64,000 bases of DNA, taken from NCBI RefSeq assembly GCF_001046895.1, contig NZ_CAQI01000044.1, forward strand, positions 186,001 to 250,000, read 5' to 3'. A program made the position numbers and the translations under genes. Of this stretch, positions 41,816-49,812 are shown one piece after another. A model generated the notes under the pieces. It did not search any database. It was not told where the DNA came from and was given only the letters and a program-made list of their open reading frames with translations. The first letter of the stretch is position 1. Each line of letters begins with the position of its first letter. This DNA comes from Pseudarthrobacter siccitolerans. GTDB taxonomy: Bacteria > Actinomycetota > Actinomycetes > Actinomycetales > Micrococcaceae.

Positions 41816-43207
41816 CTAGCCGTAGATGGTTTCCTCGTCGTCGGACTCCTTGGAGATCCGGCGGGCGAGGTACAAGCCCTCCAGGGCAAGTTCGATGGCC
41901 GCAGCGCGCTGACCCTGGTTGGTGGCGCCCAGCCGCCCGCTGATCTCGTCGTAGAGCCCCGACCCGTTGAGGCCAGGCAGGTTCTCCAGGAACTCCTGCG
42001 CCGTGATGTGTTCGCCGGTGGTCACCGTCCGGTGGCCGTCGAGTGCAGCAACGAGCGGACCCATGTCGATTCCTTGGTAGTGGGCGCGCACAGCTTCCGC
42101 GGTGGCCGTCCGCAGGAGGTGGTCGAGGACCGCCTGTTCCCTGCCCTCCTCGCCGGACTCGAATTCGATCTTGCCGGTGAGGACGTCCACAGCGGTGCCG
42201 AGGTCCACGATCCGTGCCACGGCTTCGCCTTCGCCGCGCACGCTGGCCCGGCGCAGTGCAGCCGCCGCCACCGTTTCGGCGCCGGCGATCGCGAACCGGG
42301 CAGAAACACCCGAGGTCTGGTTGATCGCCGGGGACTGCCGGAGCGCCCTGGTGTAGCGGGCCAGGATTTCGAGGATGACCGGCGGCACGTCCGCCACCAG
42401 CTGTCCCTCCTGCCGGATCACCGAAACCTCGTCCTCCAGTTCGATGGGGTAATGAGTCCGGATCTCGGCGCCGAAACGGTCCTTCAGCGGCGTGATGATC
42501 CGGCCGCGGTTGGTGTAGTCCTCGGGGTTGGCGGAGGCGACGACGAGCACGTCCAGCGGCAGCCGCAGCACGTAGCCGCGGATCTGGATGTCCCGCTCCT
42601 CCATCACGTTGAGCATCGACACCTGGATCCGCTCGGCGAGGTCCGGCAGTTCGTTGATGGCGATGATGCCCCGGTTGGAGCGCGGGACCAGTCCGTAGTG
42701 GATGGTCTCAGGATCGCCCAGGCGCCGGCCTTCGGCGACGCGCATCGGGTCGACGTCTCCGATGAGGTCGGCCACCGAGGTGTCAGGGGTGGCAAGCTTC
42801 TCCACATACCGCTCGGACCGGTGCCGCCACGCCACCCGCATGCGGTCCCCCTCAGTCAGGGCACGGGCCCGGGACTGCTCAGTAATCGGCTCGTACGGGT
42901 GCTCGTTCAGCTCGGAGTCCTCGATCACTGGAGACCATTCGTCCAGCAGTCCGGCCAGCGTGCGCAGCAGCCGCGTCTTGCCCTGCCCGCGCTCGCCGAG
43001 CAGGACCACATCATGGCCGGCGATCAGGGCGCGCTCCAGCTGGGGCAGGACGGTGCGGCTGAAGCCGTACAGCCCCGGCCACGGATCACGGCCTTCGGCG
43101 AGCGCAGCCAGCAGGTTGTCGCGGATTTCGTGGCGCAAATCTTTCTGGACATGCCCGGCTGCACGCAATTCACCAACAGTGAAGATTTCGGGTCGATCAG
43201 TCACCAC
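41816..43207 (-). CDS. MoxR/ChlI-like AAA+ ATPase
   Basis: This 463-residue AAA+ ATPase resembles magnesium-chelatase subunit I and MoxR proteins. Walker A is LLGERGQGKTRLLRTLAG (about 83-95), Walker B is GIIAINELPDLAERIQ, and sensor 1 is VVASANPEDYTNRGR. A lid domain follows. The C-terminal 120 residues contain GHRTVTTGEHITAQEFLENLPG-type sequence not found in small MoxR proteins. It is upstream of, and probably co-transcribed with, the VWA protein. Together they form the ATPase/adaptor unit. The promoter must lie in the 88-bp gap to the divergent phosphatase gene. Confidence 0.87.
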   Translation of the reverse strand: MVTDRPEIFTVGELRAAGHVQKDLRHEIRDNLLAALAEGRDPWPGLYGFSRTVLPQLERALIAGHDVVLLGERGQGKTRLLRTLAGLLDEWSPVIEDSELNEHPYEPITEQSRARALTEGDRMRVAWRHRSERYVEKLATPDTSVADLIGDVDPMRVAEGRRLGDPETIHYGLVPRSNRGIIAINELPDLAERIQVSMLNVMEERDIQIRGYVLRLPLDVLVVASANPEDYTNRGRIITPLKDRFGAEIRTHYPIELEDEVSVIRQEGQLVADVPPVILEILARYTRALRQSPAINQTSGVSARFAIAGAETVAAAALRRASVRGEGEAVARIVDLGTAVDVLTGKIEFESGEEGREQAVLDHLLRTATAEAVRAHYQGIDMGPLVAALDGHRTVTTGEHITAQEFLENLPGLNGSGLYDEISGRLGATNQGQRAAAIELALEGLYLARRISKESDDEETIYG

Positions 43208-43295
43208 TCCACGGTAGCCCTACCCCTGCCGGGAATCGAGGAAATTCCGGGAATCGATCCACGCGGTCCCGCCGTCCAACCTAAGCTGATTGGTG

Positions 43296-43928
43296 ATGAC
43301 TGCCCAGAGCACTCTGCTTCTCCTCATCCGCCATGGGGAGACGCCGACCACCGGGAAGGTGCTGCCCGGCCGGGCGCCGGGACTGCACCTGTCCGAGCAT
43401 GGCCGGACCCAGGCCGAACGGATATCCGAACGCCTCACAGGCTTGCCCGTTGGCGCCATCTACTCCTCGCCCCTTGAACGGACCAGCGAGACTGCGGCCC
43501 CCTCGGCTGAACGCACTGGCTTGCGGTTGAACCACAACGACGGCCTGATCGAATGCGACTTCGGCGACTGGACGGGCGCGGCCCTCGCCGAACTCGCGGT
43601 CCTGCCCCAATGGCAGGAAGTGCAGCACAGCCCGTCGACCTTCCGCTTTCCTAACGGGGAGAGCTTCATGCAGATGCAGGCGCGGATGGTGGGCGCACTC
43701 GAGGTGCTGCGCGCAGCACACCCGGGCGCCGTCGTCGTATGTTTCTCCCACGCCGACCCCATCAAGGCGGCTATGGCGCATGCCATGGGCACGCACCTCG
43801 ACCTGTTCCAAAGGATCATGATCAGCCCGGGATCGGTGTCCGCCATTGGGTATGTGCAGGGCTGGCCGCCCGCGGTGCTGATGGTGAATTCGACGTCGGA
43901 ACCATTGAGCGGGTTGAGGGCGCCGTGA
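43296..43928 (+). CDS. Histidine phosphatase family protein (MSMEG_4193-like)
   Basis: This 210-residue protein is a branch-1 histidine phosphatase. The RHG motif is LLLIRHGETPTTG with the catalytic His at residue 13. SSPLERTSETAAP holds the second phosphate-binding Arg, GLIECDFGDWTG the Glu, and VVVCFSHADPIKAAM the second His. Length and the DFGDWTG wording resemble the actinobacterial MSMEG_4193 group of putative phosphomutases. ATG 43296 was chosen; TTG and GTG codons precede it immediately in frame. Its stop overlaps a GTG that begins the small frame described next. Confidence 0.87.
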   Translation: MTAQSTLLLLIRHGETPTTGKVLPGRAPGLHLSEHGRTQAERISERLTGLPVGAIYSSPLERTSETAAPSAERTGLRLNHNDGLIECDFGDWTGAALAELAVLPQWQEVQHSPSTFRFPNGESFMQMQARMVGALEVLRAAHPGAVVVCFSHADPIKAAMAHAMGTHLDLFQRIMISPGSVSAIGYVQGWPPAVLMVNSTSEPLSGLRAP

Positions 43929-44138
43929 TAACTCCCGATACCGGCCCTGCTGGAGGAGATTGCGCCGCTTGCTGAGGAAGTTCCTCCCAATGTGGCGGAG
44001 CTGCTGGACCCTGGGGAAGTCCGTGCGCTGCGGCGCCGCGTTCAGCGTGTATTGAACAACGGCGTCCTGCCCGCGGACCCCACGGGCATGCGCTACCCGT
44101 GGCCGCTCGTTCAGGAGGCATCATCGGCTCAGCGCTAA
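43925..44138 (+). pseudogene. Small hypothetical gene, apparently frameshifted near its start
   Basis: A GTG at 43925 overlaps the phosphatase stop (GTGA), a typical coupled start, but that frame ends at 43975. One frame over, coding-like sequence runs from about 43938 to the stop at 44138: PALLEEIAPLAEEVPPNVAE, then LLDPGEVRALRRRVQRVLNN, ending MRYPWPLVQEASSAQR. An in-frame stop at 43929 blocks a longer start. Loss of one base near 43937 would restore a single 70-codon gene beginning MITP. Otherwise the product may start at GTG 43992 (48 residues). I do not recognise it. Confidence 0.45.
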
Positions 44139-44158
44139 CCCAGCGTGCCGCAGGCCCG

Positions 44159-44836
44159 CTACACAGCGTCCCGAACAGCATCAGTGTCAGTGGGCGCGGC
44201 GCGGTGGTCCACGCTGGCGGTCAGTTCGTCGATGCGTTCCACTGCCGAGTTGAGCTGCTGGACCGCCGCCCAGAGGACGGGCTGCCCGTCGCGGATCTGT
44301 TCGAGGGTGGCGCCGGCGGATCGAAGGGTTGCGAGGTCGAAACTGACGTTGGTGCGCGCCCCTGTCACCGCTGCCCGCAGGGCGCCGAACGCGACGACGA
44401 CATCGGCAATGAGCGCCGGGTTCCCGTTGGCAGCAAGCCAGCCCAGGTCTTCAATGGCCTCGGCGGCGCGTTCGCCCAGCACGGCCGATGCTTTGGCGGC
44501 GTTCACCGATGCCCGATGGATGGCCTCGTCGCGTTCCGGGCCTGGTTCGAGGCGGAAGGCGGCGCCGAAGGCTTCGGAGGCGGCAGCATCGTCGTCGGCA
44601 AGCCGCAGGGCGGTCCGGCGCAGCGTGCGGGCCCGTGCGTGGACATCCGCCAGTTCCTTCCGCTCCCCGTCGCCGGGTTGCGTGTAGCCGGCCACCATGG
44701 ATGCCAGCGACGCGGCGATGGCGAGCATCACCCCTGTCCCGGCCCCTCCTCCCGGCGAGCCCTTCGACTCCGCCAGGGCCTGGGTCCATGCTTCAACCGT
44801 CGAATCCTGGGTAGTCACCGCTTCAGAATCAGCCAT
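44159..44836 (-). CDS. Cyclodeaminase/cyclohydrolase (FTCD C-terminal) family protein
   Basis: This 225-residue protein belongs to the formiminotransferase-cyclodeaminase C-terminal family, all-helical proteins that act on folate intermediates. The conserved opening is SKGSPGGGAGTGVMLAIAAS at about residues 21-40. Helices with LADDDAAASEAFGAAFRL and LAANGNPALIADVVVAFGAL follow. A direct role in one-carbon metabolism is plausible but not shown by context. Start ATG 44836 (MADSEAV) was chosen; ATG 44845 is possible. The divergent small gene at 44966 shares the upstream region. Confidence 0.82.
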   Translation of the reverse strand: MADSEAVTTQDSTVEAWTQALAESKGSPGGGAGTGVMLAIAASLASMVAGYTQPGDGERKELADVHARARTLRRTALRLADDDAAASEAFGAAFRLEPGPERDEAIHRASVNAAKASAVLGERAAEAIEDLGWLAANGNPALIADVVVAFGALRAAVTGARTNVSFDLATLRSAGATLEQIRDGQPVLWAAVQQLNSAVERIDELTASVDHRAAPTDTDAVRDAV

Positions 44837-44965
44837 GGCTCCCATTGTGCCTGCTTCCCCGGCGGATCTTGAGCAAATTTTGGGCGTACACATGCCGTTT
44901 CCTGATGATGATGCAGCAGGATCAAGCCAGGTTGGATATGCGCTGGATGAGAACAAGGGGACGGC

Positions 44966-45217
44966 ATGGCACAGGACGCTCCACCGCCGGGGATTTCCGG
45001 CGACGACGAGCCCCACCAGGCCGCGCCTCCGATGGGAACCATGGTCATCCGCACCTGGACCGAACCCGACCATAGCCCGGGCTTCCGGGCACGGATGACC
45101 TACAGCCATTCCCCCACGGCAGAACCGAAAACCATGTACACCGTGGACCCTGATGAGGTCCTGGACGCAGTGCGGCGCTGGCTCCTCCCGCACACCGGGA
45201 CCCCGCACCAGGCGTAG
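44966..45217 (+). CDS. Small hypothetical protein
   Basis: This 83-residue protein starts MAQDAPPPGISGDDEPHQAA and ends WLLPHTGTPHQA, with a central MVIRTWTEPDHSPGFRARMT stretch and YTVDPDEVLDAVRRWL. It has no membrane segment. The layout suggests a compact beta-rich fold with one C-terminal helix. A GGGG ribosome binding site precedes ATG 44966. Codon bias is strong, so it is very likely real, but I do not recognise a function. Confidence 0.7.
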   Translation: MAQDAPPPGISGDDEPHQAAPPMGTMVIRTWTEPDHSPGFRARMTYSHSPTAEPKTMYTVDPDEVLDAVRRWLLPHTGTPHQA

Positions 45218-45228
45218 CGCGGCACCCT

Positions 45229-46119
45229 TCAGCCCTTCCGTTCCGCCCTGTACGCCCGCGGACTGACGCCATGCAGCCGCCGGAACTGCCGGGAGAAGTA
45301 GAACTGGTCAGCGAGGCCCACCTCGCGCCCCACCTCAGCCACTGTCAGGTCGGTGGTGTCCAGCAGGAGCCGCGCCCGCGCCATCTTCAGCGCTGTGTGA
45401 TGGGCCAGCACTCCCCCGCCCGTCGCCTCCCGGAACAGTTTGCTCAGCTGCGACGACGATACCCCCACCAGGGATGCCAGGTCAGGCAGCCGGATGGACC
45501 CGTCCACCCGGTCCTCCAGGAAGTTCATCGCCCGCTGCAGCGCAGTGCCCTGGGCGGGGACACGGTGGTCCACCGCCAGGGTGGCCAGCAGCCTCCACGC
45601 CATCCCGGCCGTGGCCACCAGGCGGGCCGGCGACTGGTCCTGTTCCAAGGCGGTGATGATCTCATCCAGCATGGCCGTCAGCCGGTCCACGGCCACCAGT
45701 GGAATGATCGGCCGGTCCGGACGGACGCCTGATTCTTCGACCAGTTCGGCGGCATCCGAGCCTCGGACGTGGCACCACCAGATGGTCCAGGGGTCCTCCC
45801 TCGACGCACCGTACGCGTGCGCCTCCCCTGTGCCACCGGGAAGGACGACGGCGGTGCCCTTGCCGACGTCGAACCGGGAACCGCGGGTTTCCACCCACCC
45901 GGACCCCGCGACGCAGAGGATCACGATGGTTTCCTGTGCGCCCTGGGGGCGGTGCCGGCCGTGCGCTTCCGCGACCGGAAAGACCCCGGCGTCCGTCACC
46001 ACCAGCCGCCGGGTGACCGGGCGGGCCAGCGCTTCCCGGACCAGGGGGCGGGGAACCACCACCAGCCGCTGGTCCTGGAATCCCGTTGCCCGCTCCACGT
46101 CCGCCCCCTTAGCCACCAA
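45229..46119 (-). CDS. AraC family transcriptional regulator
   Basis: This 296-residue protein has an N-terminal cupin-like sugar-sensing domain (about 25-160, with TIVILCVAGSGWVETRGSRF and VVLPGGTGEAHAYGA). Two C-terminal helix-turn-helix units follow (DLASLVGVSSSQLSKLFREA and VAEVGREVGLADQFYFSRQF, then FRRLHGVSPRAYR). It is the last gene of the carbohydrate locus, 27 bases downstream of the galactosidase stop. It is therefore the likely local activator that responds to the sugar released by the hydrolases. The effector sugar is not known. Confidence 0.9.
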   Translation of the reverse strand: MVAKGADVERATGFQDQRLVVVPRPLVREALARPVTRRLVVTDAGVFPVAEAHGRHRPQGAQETIVILCVAGSGWVETRGSRFDVGKGTAVVLPGGTGEAHAYGASREDPWTIWWCHVRGSDAAELVEESGVRPDRPIIPLVAVDRLTAMLDEIITALEQDQSPARLVATAGMAWRLLATLAVDHRVPAQGTALQRAMNFLEDRVDGSIRLPDLASLVGVSSSQLSKLFREATGGGVLAHHTALKMARARLLLDTTDLTVAEVGREVGLADQFYFSRQFRRLHGVSPRAYRAERKG

Positions 46120-46146
46120 ACGTCCATGCTAGCCGCTCAGGTTCAG

Positions 46147-48483
46147 TCAGGCCGGAGCCTCCCGCCAGGCAGTCCAGTGGATCAGCTCCACGGTGTCCAG
46201 GGCGGCCAGGTCGCCGTCAGCATCATTCCGCCTTTGTTGGGCCGCCTGCGGCACACCTGCTTTGGCTTCCCTGGGGAGCGGCAGGATTTGCAGCAGGATC
46301 TCCGCGCCGGGGCGGATGCCGGCGTCGTGCGTTTCGATCACCCAGGAGGAACCGTCCCAGAAACGGTCGGCCACCACGGTTCCGTCAACGAGCAGCCGGG
46401 CGACGTCACCTGCCCAGGTGATCTCCAGCTCCGTATGCCCCTCCCCGGCAGGGAAGGCCGCCACCGGCTCAAGCCTGTAGACCTCTGCAAATTCGTCCAT
46501 GTCCCTGTCCGTGGGGGCTGCCGCCCTGCCGGACAGTGACCCGAAGGAAACCGGGACGGGCGGGGCGGCCCGGATGCGTTCGGCGGCCAGGGTCCGCCGC
46601 GCTGGTTCCGGGCCTTGCCCGGCCACCCGGACCTCCTCGAACTGGCCGGACTCTGTGGAGTACCGCCGGATGGCAGGTGATCCCGGCGATCTCCCGGCCA
46701 GGCGTCCGTCCGCCCCCACCCAGAGCGGGTCAGCGGACAGGACCAGCTCTCGTCCACGCCGGGTGTCCAGCACCCATGCCTGGTCCGCCAGGTCTGCCGG
46801 CAGGATCAGGATGTTCAGTGCACCTTCGGAGGTCCGCGCCGTCAGGGCGGTGGGCGTGGTGGGGTCGGCGGCGTAAGCGCCGCCGCCCAGGGCAACAGCC
46901 GGTCCTTCAAGGACTGTTCCCTGGGCGAAGCAGAGCTGCGGTTCGATTCCCGCTTCGGCTGCCAGGACCAGTGTTGGTGCGGCCTCCGGACCCAGGAGGG
47001 TCAATGGGGATGCAGTGGCCCAGCGCAGCCGGACTCCGGCAAGGTCGAGGTTAACGGGCCAGGCCGCGATCGTGCCGGCGGGAATGGCGACAGGCTGCCC
47101 GGGAAAAGTGATCCTTTCCTCCCCCAGCGACAGGCTGAACTGGGCGCCGGCGTAAAGCGGCAGGGGCACATGGGGCTGGTGCCAGGTGATGAACACGAAG
47201 CCTGACTCGCCATCCGAACGCAGCGCCCAGCGAAGCGTCTGCGAATCCTCCACCCCGACGGGCACCTGGTCCGGCAGTGTGGACGGCATCGGGGCGAGCC
47301 GGTCGCCGAACGCCGCGAGGAACGCGTGCTGCCTGCGCAGCAGTGCGAAGCTTGGAGCCAACCTGCCGGCGGCGCCGATTGGGGCATGGAAGTCGTAATC
47401 GAAGACGGGAAGATCGTTGGGGTAGCCGGTGGCCTGGGATTCCTGCAGCCTGACGGACGGGTTGGTCCCGCCGGTGAACATGTAATAGCCCTGCCAGCCC
47501 GAGCCGCTGCCGATTTTGTTGTTGGCCACGGCAGCCACGTCCTTGCCCGCGGGCCACGGCCGGCGCTGGTAGGCGGTGGCCATGCCCCCGGTCAGTTCGC
47601 AGGTGGCGGGCGGGTAGAGGGCCGACGGCGACCGGGGCGGCTCTGCCTCACTGCCAGCGAAATGCTCTCGGAGGTCGGCGCCGATGCCAGGGTCGTCCCA
47701 CTGGTGGCTGAAGAAGTAGTGCTGCCGGAAGGTGGGGTCCCAGGGCGCGTCGGCGTCCACCCAGAAACCGTCGCCGTAGCCGCCAAAGACCGGCAGGACC
47801 TCCTCCTCGGGGATGTCCGCCCCGCCCCAGGCGGTGGCGGTCCAGATAGGGGCGCTTAGACCTGCTGCCCGGGCAAGGTTCTTCAGCCTGGTGATGTGTC
47901 CGGGCTGGTCATAGAGTTCGTTCTCCAGCTGGATGCCGATGACGTTGCTCGCCGGCCCGGTCAGCCCCGCAAGCTCCGTGCCGAGGCGGTTGAACCAGCG
48001 CTCCACCATGGCCAGGTAGGCAGGATCATTCGTGCGGTGCCCGACGGCGGCCGTTTGGACCCAGTCCGGGAAACCGCCGTTGCGCACCTCGCCGTGGCAC
48101 CAGGGCCCGATCCGCAGCACAACGTCCAGCTCCAGGGCGGCGCACAGCCGGACGAAGGCGGCAACGTCCAGGTTGCCGTCGAAGCGCGCCTCGCCCTCGA
48201 CCTGTTCGTGGTGGATCCAGAAAACGTAACAGGCCACCACAGTGATGCCGCCGGCCTTCATCAGCCGCAGCCGGTCTTCCCAGCGGGACCGGGGAAGCCG
48301 GCTGAAGTGGATTTCGCCCGATACCGGCACGGTGGGGCGGCCATCCACTTCGATGTAATGGCTGGTCACCCGCCACCTGGTGTGCTGGTCCAGGGTGTTG
48401 CTCATGGGCGGCAGGTGCAGGGCACGTTCGTGGGGCCGGTGGGTGGCGGTCAGGAGTTCGAGGGTGGTTTGTTCAGGAGGCAT
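46147..48483 (-). CDS. Glycoside hydrolase family 35 beta-galactosidase
   Basis: This 778-residue protein is a GH35-type beta-galactosidase. The N-terminal TIM barrel shows VSGEIHFSRLPRSRWEDRLR, VVACYVFWIHHEQVEG and RIGPWCHGEVRNGGFPDW. The acid/base Glu is likely E189 in IGIQLENELYD. The nucleophile was not assigned. C-terminal beta-sandwich domains follow, the last resembling a jelly-roll (ELEITWAGDVARLLVDGTVV). No signal peptide is visible, so it acts in the cytoplasm on imported oligosaccharides. It lies 9 bases after the cellulase-like gene. ATG 48483 has a GAAAGAG ribosome binding site. Confidence 0.88.
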   Translation of the reverse strand: MPPEQTTLELLTATHRPHERALHLPPMSNTLDQHTRWRVTSHYIEVDGRPTVPVSGEIHFSRLPRSRWEDRLRLMKAGGITVVACYVFWIHHEQVEGEARFDGNLDVAAFVRLCAALELDVVLRIGPWCHGEVRNGGFPDWVQTAAVGHRTNDPAYLAMVERWFNRLGTELAGLTGPASNVIGIQLENELYDQPGHITRLKNLARAAGLSAPIWTATAWGGADIPEEEVLPVFGGYGDGFWVDADAPWDPTFRQHYFFSHQWDDPGIGADLREHFAGSEAEPPRSPSALYPPATCELTGGMATAYQRRPWPAGKDVAAVANNKIGSGSGWQGYYMFTGGTNPSVRLQESQATGYPNDLPVFDYDFHAPIGAAGRLAPSFALLRRQHAFLAAFGDRLAPMPSTLPDQVPVGVEDSQTLRWALRSDGESGFVFITWHQPHVPLPLYAGAQFSLSLGEERITFPGQPVAIPAGTIAAWPVNLDLAGVRLRWATASPLTLLGPEAAPTLVLAAEAGIEPQLCFAQGTVLEGPAVALGGGAYAADPTTPTALTARTSEGALNILILPADLADQAWVLDTRRGRELVLSADPLWVGADGRLAGRSPGSPAIRRYSTESGQFEEVRVAGQGPEPARRTLAAERIRAAPPVPVSFGSLSGRAAAPTDRDMDEFAEVYRLEPVAAFPAGEGHTELEITWAGDVARLLVDGTVVADRFWDGSSWVIETHDAGIRPGAEILLQILPLPREAKAGVPQAAQQRRNDADGDLAALDTVELIHWTAWREAPA

Positions 48484-48492
48484 GGGACTCTT

Positions 48493-49812
48493 TCAGCTCA
48501 CGGGGGCGGTCAGGATGACGTTGTTCATGCGACGCTGCCACCCGTCGTCGGCCCACAGGGGATGGTGCGGGGCAGCGTTTGAGCTCAGGACCATGCCCCA
48601 GATTCCGTGCTGCAGTGCCGTGCGGATGCCGCGTTCGGCCAGGTCCTTGCCGATGGGGCCTTCCTCGAAGGTTCCCTGGAGCGGGGTGTAGCCGATCCAG
48701 CCTTCGCCCACCACGGCCGGCACGTTCTTCCAGCGGGCCCAGGCTGCGATGGCGATGACCCGCGACTCGATTTCCCGCCGCATCGCCTCGCGGTAGGGCC
48801 TGTACTCGTTGTAGAGCCAGGTGTCCCACGCCTCCGGATCAATCCAGTCGTACCCATAGAACATCTGGTCGGTCACCACAGTGGCGCGGTACTTCCAGTC
48901 GGCCAGGCGCCCGTACTCTTCAATCGACGGCGCATCGGGGCGCAGCAGCGCACGCAGGGCCGGGTTGGGAAAGCCGGAGGTGCCCTCGGACCGGATATCG
49001 ATCTGCTGCTGCAGCGCATCAAGCACCCCGTAGCTGTAGACATGGAATTGCGCCCCGCCAAGGCCGTCAGGGACGGTGTGCATGGCCAGGTGCGGCGGTT
49101 TGCCGTAGCTGGCGGTGACGAGGAGGTCCGGATGCAGTGACCGCAGCCGGTGCAGCTCCTCACTGCCGCCGTCGGCCAGCGCGGGCAGGATGGAAAAGTC
49201 CACCTCGTTATGCAGTTCCACCATGGCGATGCGGTCCCGGTGCCCGGCCGCGGTGAGCGTTTTGATGAGCCTGTCCCAGGCATCCGTCAGAACCCGGTAT
49301 CTGTCAGCGAAAGGAACGGAATCGATAGCCTCGAACCACTCGGGGGACCGGGCGAACACTGTGGACTGCTGGTACTCCCAGCTGGCCAGGATCACAAAGA
49401 GTCCGTGCCGGGCTGCGGCCTCGAAAAGCTCCAGGAGCCGCTCCCGCAGGTTGAGGCCATAACCGCCCGGCGCGTCGTACCAGCGTGTGCCCCTGCCGTA
49501 AATGCCGCCATCCGGAGCCTGGCCCAGGCCCTCGATCTCAAGGTCAGCGGCCACGGAGTCCAGCCCCAGGCCGCCGAAAAGCAGCAGCGGGGCGGCACAG
49601 ATCCGGAGTGTGTTGTAGCCGAGCTCCGCCGCCTCCGCGCAGGCGGCGTCCAGGTCCGCGTATGGGCCGCCGTCCTCGGCCCGCGTGTACCAGGAGAAGT
49701 CCCAGAGGGTGATGGTCAGGCGTGCCGGAAGGTGCGACGGCGGCGGCCCGGTCAGGCCGCCCGGGTCGCGTTCGAGTGTTCCGGAGCCCAGGTACCGCGG
49801 TGCGTCGGTCAC
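48493..49812 (-). CDS. Cellulase-like glycoside hydrolase
   Basis: This 439-residue protein looks like the sugar-binding cellulase-like family, with a TIM-barrel fold. LTITLWDFSWYTRAEDGGPY starts the barrel. Candidate catalytic Glu residues are in AMVELHNEVDFS (the N-E pair typical of clan A acid/base) and in PAVVGEGWIGYTP (nucleophile position). It has no signal peptide. The real substrate is uncertain. The name cellulase is only a family label. The gene overlaps the DUF5107 gene by 4 bases (ATGA), so the two are translationally coupled, and it precedes the GH35 gene by 9 bases. Confidence 0.82.
   Translation of the reverse strand: MTDAPRYLGSGTLERDPGGLTGPPPSHLPARLTITLWDFSWYTRAEDGGPYADLDAACAEAAELGYNTLRICAAPLLLFGGLGLDSVAADLEIEGLGQAPDGGIYGRGTRWYDAPGGYGLNLRERLLELFEAAARHGLFVILASWEYQQSTVFARSPEWFEAIDSVPFADRYRVLTDAWDRLIKTLTAAGHRDRIAMVELHNEVDFSILPALADGGSEELHRLRSLHPDLLVTASYGKPPHLAMHTVPDGLGGAQFHVYSYGVLDALQQQIDIRSEGTSGFPNPALRALLRPDAPSIEEYGRLADWKYRATVVTDQMFYGYDWIDPEAWDTWLYNEYRPYREAMRREIESRVIAIAAWARWKNVPAVVGEGWIGYTPLQGTFEEGPIGKDLAERGIRTALQHGIWGMVLSSNAAPHHPLWADDGWQRRMNNVILTAPVS

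Noticed and set aside
40094-43477. An open frame of 1127 codons on the plus strand
   Set aside because: It lies antisense to the well-supported VWA and AAA+ genes. Its composition is that of reverse-strand reading in GC-rich DNA and it has no recognisable domain.
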